This document shows, piece after piece, positions 57,501 through 64,000 of a stretch of 64,000 nucleotides of DNA. Origin of the DNA: Russula earlei (Eukaryota; Basidiomycota; Agaricomycetes; Russulales; Russulaceae); NCBI GenBank assembly GCA_025769875.1, contig JAGFNK010000001.1, positions 1 to 64,000 of the forward strand, read 5' to 3'. Position 1 is the first letter of the stretch. The number at the start of each line of letters is the position of its first letter. A model generated the notes under the pieces. That model was given only the letters and a program-made list of their open reading frames with translations. It was not told where the DNA came from and did no database searches. The translations under genes were made by a program, and so were the position numbers.

Positions 57501-59311
57501 ACAATTGAATCGTATCGAGGGCAAACACAAGCCAGCTCGGAAATCCCAAGTTCAATAAAGCAGTTTCTCTGAGGCTGAAGATGACGTTCTTGTGGACTGG
57601 ATCCAGTCGCAGTGAGACTGCATGGTCTCTCAGTTGTCATACTCTCACTAAGAAGGTTGGAAAGACCGTTGGGAAGCGATGGTATCTTCCAAGCGTGATG
57701 GGTGATTTGTTCAGGCGACGTTGATGCTCACTTCCAGTAAATACGTGAAAGATGATCAGACTCTGCAACACCAATTGGTCTTGGGATCCTGCGCAAACAC
57801 TTTCCAGGATCTTGGCCTTGATATTGTCGATAGTCAGCGGGATCTGCGAGCATTTTCAAAATTCCTGTCCATCAATCAAGTGGTCGGACTTTGAATTCAG
57901 CAACTCGTGATCGGTGTGATTCTCCCTCTCCCTAACACACACCCAACCAAAATATGCCGTTCTGACACATTGGCGCCGAAAGAGTATGAAAGTTGCAAAA
58001 AGGCTATAGCACTACCCGGTGAATCGTAACTCTGGATGGATTTCATCCTAGGAGACAGAAATACCATGCCGTCATTGCATCAAGACGCCTGTCATCATCC
58101 TGTGTGAAAAACAAGTAGCCCCCCTACTATTCAAACGTACATCCACGTTAACGGTTTGCAAACGCAGTGACGGCAACCGCCCACTGACTCACATACGACC
58201 TTGAGCGTTCGTATTCTCCTCGAGCGCATCACTTGAGGCGAGCGCGTTGTCGTCACCCTCCGCGGAAGCCGACCGACCGATGCCGTGAATCGGATAAAGC
58301 ATATACTGTTATAGGGGAAAGTGAAGTTCCCCTCAGCAAAGTTCAAACCCGTCAAGCGAAAAAACCCAAAAAGAAATGTGGAAGACCTACGGCTGGCCCC
58401 CGAATGAGGTCACCGTCACAAGCGCTGAAGCTCGGCAATAGCTGGGATCTTTCTTTTTTCTCTCACTATGCTACGCTGTGGGATGGACTGGTAGCAGTAC
58501 GTTACAAGATCCGCTCGAAATGTGCGCGCCATCGGGAGGAGCGAAACAGGTGGCAAGTTACCCCTTGTAGCGCCGTGATGGGGGAGAGGAGAACAAACGC
58601 GCGTTCCTATGGCCGATGGCTAGTTGCACCAAGCCGATTCAGAAATGATGTACACGTGAATTATTGGGATGCGGCTGGGATGCGGATGAATCGCTCAAGG
58701 AACGATAACGGTCACAACTCGGACAAGAAAACAATGCGCGAGAAAGATCAAGCTAGCTGTCACCTCATACGAGTCCTCCGTTGCGAGATTGCCATTCAAT
58801 GAAACCAACACAGCTGCTGAAAATAAACGTGCGGCAGCATTCGATAATCGAACACCGTCAGGGTTTGCCCCACGAGCGAGAACCTAAGAGACCGTGGGAA
58901 TGGGAGGAATGGGAATTGACGATGCCGTGCCCCGATCCTAACAAGTGAAGCGGTTGCTATCATCCCCGAGAGCTCAGGCGGATGATTTCTGTACTACGCC
59001 TTTAAAGGAAGGCATTGCCTTTATTCCGTGCACCACATTTGGGAGTGGCGATGAGTCCAAGTGAAGTGATCACAATAAGGGGGCGTGGGAATCTTCAGCT
59101 TGCCTATGCTTCCTCGGATACGGATCGCGACTCAGAATTCGCAAAATACCAGGCGGGCTAAAGAGGCACCGGGAAGTAGATTGTATAACTGGGACTGGTG
59201 CTTGAACAACGCACGATTTGCATATTTCTGTAGGGAAAGATGTACGTACACGGTAGCGATACACAACAAGCTATTCATGACCCTCGATCCAATCTCGGGG
59301 AACCCATCCAA
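54576..59311. other. gene-poor stretch, 4.7 kb
   Basis: No known family. Weak coding-like minus-strand pieces lie between 55190 and 55960 (SVTVTFRPDNKQFVLL, PDGTVIMAENGNDYELVPTG, AFETVIGIPNFGSSQMDSGD), which might be exons of one unknown gene but could not be joined. A plus-strand frame at 58233-58802 is Arg/Lys-rich and featureless. The part from 57300 to 58130 has almost no open frame. It looks like degraded intergenic DNA; no repeats with clear ends were found. Confidence 0.45.
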
Positions 59312-61147
59312 CTAGTACTGGAGCACAGATGAGTGAGACTTTGCATCGTCGAGTGTGGAATTGATTGCCCCAAGCACGATTTTGACGAGGGCATCTGCGC
59401 GTAGGTGCGGCTCTGAACTACGGAAGGGGGTTGTGTCCACCATGTCCTGACAGATGACAGTATTAGTTTTGCTGCCAAGGCGAGGACTTGATTCAGTTAC
59501 TCACGCGAATGCCATGAGTCGGCCCAAGCTCATCATCGAGTTCTTTCAACGCCTCGGTGGCGTCAGGATCATCGCCAATCTGAACAAACTGTAGGCCAAG
59601 TTGACGCAGAGGGACATTTTTTGCGTCAAGACGACGGGCGAACTCGACAATGACAGACTTAGGATCGTCGGCTGAGATCAGGGTCGGTCATATTTCGGGA
59701 TCGCTTGGTTCATCAGGCGACTCACTAGGGACACCATCTGTGATGATGAGAATGCTGATGGGCTTGCTGTTTAGGATGGGATCCTCAATTCTCGGGACAT
59801 AATAATCCAGGATCTGCCTCAGCTTGGCGCCGATAGGTGTCTGACCTGGAAGGGCGTGAACATTGAACGGACAGAAGCCACGCAGAATGATCGAACCTTC
59901 TGGGACTATGATGTTAAAAAAGTCACGGACTTCCGATTCACTCTGTCCAGGGAAAAGTTTGATATTTGAGGGGAAATCGAAGACAAGTGGCTTACTCGGA
60001 GATCTTGCCGGTAGTGGATTATTATTGAGGCAGTATATATCTAAACCTTCCCCCCCTTTCAGGCGAGATAACTCGGCAACACCGGCTAGAGCATCGCGGG
60101 CTTCATGCCACAAAGGTCCGTCCATCTGAGGCAAAGAAAAAATGTTAAGTGGAACTTTGTATGAAATCGCGCATACTCACCGAGTCAGAGTCGTCGACAA
60201 TCACGACAAGCTTGAAATCACTGTTCAGGATAAGAGAATATACGAATAGAAGGTGGTGTGATCTTACGCGAAAGATAATCCCGGCAATTCGATGGGCCGG
60301 TATGGGGAAATTGATTGGTACACCCAGCGAGTGGGTAAATTGGCCTCGACCAGCACCTCGTAGGCGTCAACCTGAACCGAACACTTCAGTGATGCGTCGT
60401 TGATGAATGAAAAATGGCCAACCTCGCGTTCTTTCCCATGATAAGAAATAGACGCGCCAAGTCTGAAATGCCGCCCCGCTTTCCCGAGCTCTGATAATGT
60501 GTTCAGTAAATTGCTGACTAGTCCACCGGGTATACACCAAACTCACCTAACCCTCCCTGGAAAGGCGGAGGTCAGACTGGGATCGCAGTCCAAGGATGCA
60601 AAAATCTAACCTCATAAAAGGCTCGGGCAATGTGCCATGGCCCCTTGCGGTCAACACCCCCGATGATGGCATTGGGGGGGATGTCGTGGCCCTCTACGTA
60701 TACCTACATAATCCGTAAATCACAAAGGAGAGAAGTGATCCAGAAGAGTACCCAAGCAACTGGTGAAGGAAATCCGTTACGCTGATAGTCGGCGGACGTT
60801 GCCTGTGCCTCTGCTTTCCATTGCAAAAATGTCTTGTGGACCTTCTGAACAGGCGTCGATGGCTCGTGGACGCGAGGAAGCGGCCACCCTGGGGGAACCC
60901 TCGCAACTTGCGCCGGAGATTCAGGACGCAAAGGCAAAGTATATGACCGCCCTTGAGTCCTCGCGGGTTGCGGAAAAGGTTGAAAAGGCTGGGGAGTTGA
61001 TGGGGTGCCTATGGATGCATCTGGAGGATATTGCTGTATCTTTTCAAGCAGGGCAGCTGACGACGGCCTCGGGTAGGGGTCTGGAGGGAGATCACGCCCG
61101 AGTACTGATAAGGGACTCGACTGTGGAGGTGGATAGTAAGATGTCAT
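59312..61147 (-). CDS. DM9 (DUF3421) plus von Willebrand A protein
   Basis: The start at 61147 (MTSYYPPPQSSPLSVL) opens a Pro-rich disordered N-terminus of about 130 residues. A DM9-type domain follows (VYVEGHDIPPNAIIGGVD, WHIARAFYEGG, GASISYHGKERE, DAYEVLVEA, about 60703-60300); DM9 folds are mannose-binding lectin-like in animals. A von Willebrand A domain then starts at LVVIVDDSDSM, giving a complete MIDAS DxSxS, with ILIITDGVP further on, LGLQFVQIGDDPDA and DMVDTTPF; the gene ends at 59312. One 10-base exon (60556-60547) lies in the DM9 part. There is no signal peptide or membrane helix, so it is probably cytosolic. A glycan- or protein-binding adhesion or sensing role is inference. Confidence 0.8.
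60547..60556 (-). other. 10-base microexon
   Basis: Flanked by an upstream intron ending TTTCCAG (60557) and a downstream one beginning GTGAGT (60546). It encodes Gly-Gly-Leu plus one base and joins FYE to ELGKAGRHF in the DM9 domain. Confidence 0.65.
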
Positions 61148-61803
61148 GTAAGGGTGGCAGCTGAGTCGAAAGTAGCATAATAGTGAGATCTTTTATAGTC
61201 CTATGGAGCACTCTACCATAGATTCGGTACCTACTTCAGAAGGAACTAGATGAAACGAGGCATACCGGTCTCAGGTTTAGGAGATAGTTGCGGTCCATGA
61301 GGGTGAAGGGGCGGAACGAGAGTGGAAGGCCTGTTGGTGGAAGTTCGAGATAGAGACGATTCTAACGACGTTCTTGCAATCAAGACCATCAAGAACGTTC
61401 TAATACGCTGCGATTGTGCGCCTTGGGGTATACATCGGCAACTTATCGAGGAACCTAATGCCTCCCTCTACGCTTCACATCACGGGTCATGCTCGATGAG
61501 TGGTTTCGGGTAGAAGGGCTTCCGAGAAAGACCACGCATGATAGCGATCACAATCACAGCCTATCCGGGAGATTCGAGACTAGGTGGAAAACTATCGGAA
61601 GCTTGCACTGCGCCGTCAAGAAGACCGAGGCTCCAACATGAACGTGAACATGTGAACATGCAGAGCCGAGTCGCTGGCAATCATTACCAGATCACGCGTG
61701 ATCTATACAGTTATTTGCGGCAACGTCCGGGTGGCTGCACACAACCCACATCCAGGGCTGAGCTGAGTGAAAGTCGTCGTCCGTGCGCGTATTTAACTTC
61801 AAC
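61148..61803. other. divergent promoter region, 0.66 kb
   Basis: Between the DM9-vWA gene (minus) and RPL27 (plus). No motif singled out. Confidence 0.35.
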
Positions 61804-62423
61804 ATGGTCAAAGGTAAGCGTTTGAACACATTTCCATCGTATAGTTTCTCACCCTTTCTCCAAGTCTACAAGCCCGGAAAAGTACGCATTTGGCTTTCCG
61901 TCTCTTGGCCATATGATTTATGGAGGGATACGTAGGTTGCGATCGTTCTTCAAGGCCGCCAGGCTGGCAAGAAGGTCGTCGTCATAAAGCAGGTTGATGA
62001 TGGCACCAAGGAACGCCCATATCCTCATGCCCTTGTTGCTGGAATCGAACGCTACCCCAGGAAGGTGACTAAGCGTATGGGTGCGAAGAAGCTCGCGAGG
62101 AGGAGCAAAGTCAAACCTTTCATCAAGGTGCGTCTCTCATGTTCCTACAAGTTATCCGTCGTAAATTCTTAACACCATCTAGGTGGTCAACTATTCTCAC
62201 CTGTTCCCGACTAGATACTCGGTGGAGCTGGAGGGTTTGAAGGGCATTCTATCCTCCGACTCCTTTAAGGAGCCAACACATCGAGAGGACTCAAAAAAGC
62301 AGATAAAGAAATTGTTAGAAGATCGTTACACTAATGGGAAGAATAAGTGGTTCTTCCAACCGCTTCGGGTATGTGACCATCTTTCGCTCCCTGCATTCAC
62401 GCCGACAATATCTTTAGTTTTGA
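61804..62423 (+). CDS. RPL27: 60S ribosomal protein L27 (eL27)
   Basis: Component of the large cytosolic ribosomal subunit. Five exons: 61804-61813, 61865-61881 (17 bases), 61936-62127, 62183-62368 and 62418-62423. They give [75 protein letters not shown] and finish [12 protein letters not shown], the strictly conserved eL27 C-terminus. Length is the standard 136 residues or so. The last exon holds only Phe and the stop. Splitting the first codons by an intron is usual for fungal ribosomal protein genes. It converges with ribokinase, 179 bases between stops. Confidence 0.96.
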
Positions 62424-62602
62424 TTTCTCATCCGTGCTGAGTTTCGGTATCGAGAGAAGCATGTACACTTCGCATGTCACCCGTAATATATGCCCTGCAT
62501 TCTCGCACTCCCATCCACTCTGATTCCGTTCTTCTGGGACCAACGCCAAACTTGTTGCTCTTTACCACCTCGACTCTTTTTAAGATGTGAACTACGACAC
62601 AT

Positions 62603-63990
62603 TCACTTTCTTGATAGACGTGCCTCTACGGCCACGCGCCCTGGAATGCTCTTCATAGCACCGTTCTTTTCTACACACATCCCGGCCGCCTAAACTCTTG
62701 TATTGAGATGTTTCGCTTGGAGCGAGGCAAACATACCTGCACGCTGACTCGGAGAAGCTCAACTACCTCATCCTTAGGGAGGCATTTATTCCCGAATTGC
62801 ATCAAGCCGGCCACAAAGTAGCCAGTAAAGCAGTCACCTGCGCCAGTTGTATCCCGTACGTTTCCTTGGAGCACCGCCGCAGGCAAGTAGATCAACTCCC
62901 TTTGGTCACAGATTGATGCCAAGACGCCTGCTGCACCTAACGTACATACGATGCCCGTCGAAGAAAGGTGCTCACAGCGGCAGAGCTTTTTTAACGTTCC
63001 GAAGGCGAACCTTAGATTGTTGTCATCCGGCCAGTTAGCCGGGCACTCTTCGATATTTGGGCCTTGGAGGTTCCCTCCAACCACGCGAAGAAGGTCTTCG
63101 GCCTCACCCTCGTTAACAATCAACCACGAAAGGGCCTTCCAAGGAAAAGCGTGCAACTGCGCATCTACGGGCATGGGGGACGGGTTGAAGATCGTCACGA
63201 GGCCTCGTGCGTGTGCGTTCACGAGGTATGCGAGCGTGCTAGCCCAGGGGATTTCGTTTTGTAGAAGGAGATGAGAAGTTGCCGTAAGGTGCCGTTCGAT
63301 ATCGCTCTGTGCTGGGGGATCGGGCAAGGCAAAGTTTGCCCCCTTATGCAAAACTGTGCCGATGCGTGGCGCATGGTGAGTAACTATGCGACAAGGCGCA
63401 CAAGTAGGTCGCGCGGCGCGACACGCACCAATGCAATTCTCTCCCTCCGGAGTGAGTTGAACTATAGCGCGTCCAGTGGCCTCCTAGTTCGACAACGGAC
63501 GCGAGTCAGTGCCGCCAGATCGTACTCGACAGCACAGGCCAAGGGTGGGCGGGTTGTCACCGCACATGTTGACGATGCCAGGCATACCTGCACAACGGAG
63601 ATACCTTCAGTTGATACACCGTAGCCTTCCAGCTCACGGACGAGCCATGCACCGTCCTCTCCGACGGCGCCGACGAGGCTCGCGGCTCCGCCTGCGCGGG
63701 CGATCGCCGCGGCTTGATTCGCCCCCTTCCCGCCGCCGCGACGCTCGAACTTGGTCGATGAGATGGTCTGTCCTGGGAGAACGATGTGTTGGACTATACG
63801 CAGGTTGCCGTCAGTTCACTTGTTAGCACGATGGGATGAGTCAGGCGTGCGCACCGTGGAAGAATTCGTCGATATCTGAATATATCCATCATGCTTTTAG
63901 CGGAACGAGACGAGCAGTGGATGCAGCTTTATAAGGCTAACTGAGAGATCCGCGAACTAGACAACGCTGAGGTTGATCATTATGATGCAT
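62603..63990 (-). CDS. RBK1: Ribokinase
   Basis: PfkB-family kinase that phosphorylates D-ribose to ribose 5-phosphate in the cytosol. The first exon starts at 63990 (MHHNDQPQRCLVRGSL) and joins after a GTTAGC...TTCAG intron to NIDEFFH. Then come VQHIVLPGQTISSTKFERR, the substrate motif GGGKGANQAAAIARAGG, GAVGEDG and GVSTEGISVVQ. After further introns: VLHKGANF, WLIVNEGEAEDLL, VCTLGAAGVL and the catalytic signature DTTGAGDCFTGYF. The last intron (GTATGT...GTTTAG) leads to AAGMCVEKNGAMKSIPGR and the stop at 62603. The whole gene lies in the window and all joins keep phase. Confidence 0.93.
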
Positions 63991-64000
63991 TGCCGTGGAC

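Noticed and set aside
58233..58802. Plus-strand frame of 189 codons as a gene
   Set aside because: Arg/Lys-rich without motif, no family resemblance, in otherwise degraded DNA.

Overview
The window looks like a nuclear segment of an Agaricomycete-type basidiomycete. Nearly every gene is cut by many short introns of about 45-70 bases, several exons are under 30 bases, and the families present (F-box, BTB, Goodbye-NACHT-ankyrin STAND) are ones these fungi expand. No rRNA gene, convincing tRNA gene, CRISPR array or bacterial feature was seen. Splice sites were joined by eye from GT...AG signals and conserved protein motifs, so exon edges are inferred even where the gene identity is secure.

Layout. 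0-10 kb: an F-box gene, a large Goodbye-NACHT-ankyrin NLR-like gene with several single-base frame breaks, and a PIF1 helicase, all on the minus strand. 10-21 kb: a tail-anchored protein of unknown function, two small secreted proteins, a NOSIP-type U-box protein and the histone chaperone HIR1. 21-32 kb: a repeat-bearing gap, an OCRL-type inositol 5-phosphatase (phosphatase-ASH-RhoGAP), the co-chaperone cyclophilin CPR6 and a small Stm1/HABP4-like protein. 32-44.7 kb: a transposon island. A Ty1/Copia element with 385-bp LTRs sits in old CpG-depleted repeat DNA, carries a nested 961-bp solo LTR, and is followed by a second decayed Copia gag and a 536-bp inverted-repeat element. 44.8-52 kb: GPI13 (GPI anchor synthesis, one frame break) and two BTB genes. 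52-59 kb: a gene-poor stretch holding only RPB9. 59-64 kb: a DM9-von Willebrand A protein, ribosomal protein L27 and ribokinase.

No operon logic applies. Most of the conserved genes are unlinked housekeeping functions (transcription, translation, chromatin, GPI and phosphoinositide metabolism, protein folding, ribose use). The accessory genes are the NLR-like gene, the F-box and BTB genes and the secreted peptides. The clearest signals of interest are (i) recurrent one-base frame breaks in otherwise recognisable proteins, including the normally essential GPI13, (ii) mutation in the transposon island that falls almost only at CpG, visible in three independent repeat pairs, and (iii) unusual gene structure: coding exons of 3, 9, 10, 17 and 25 bases.
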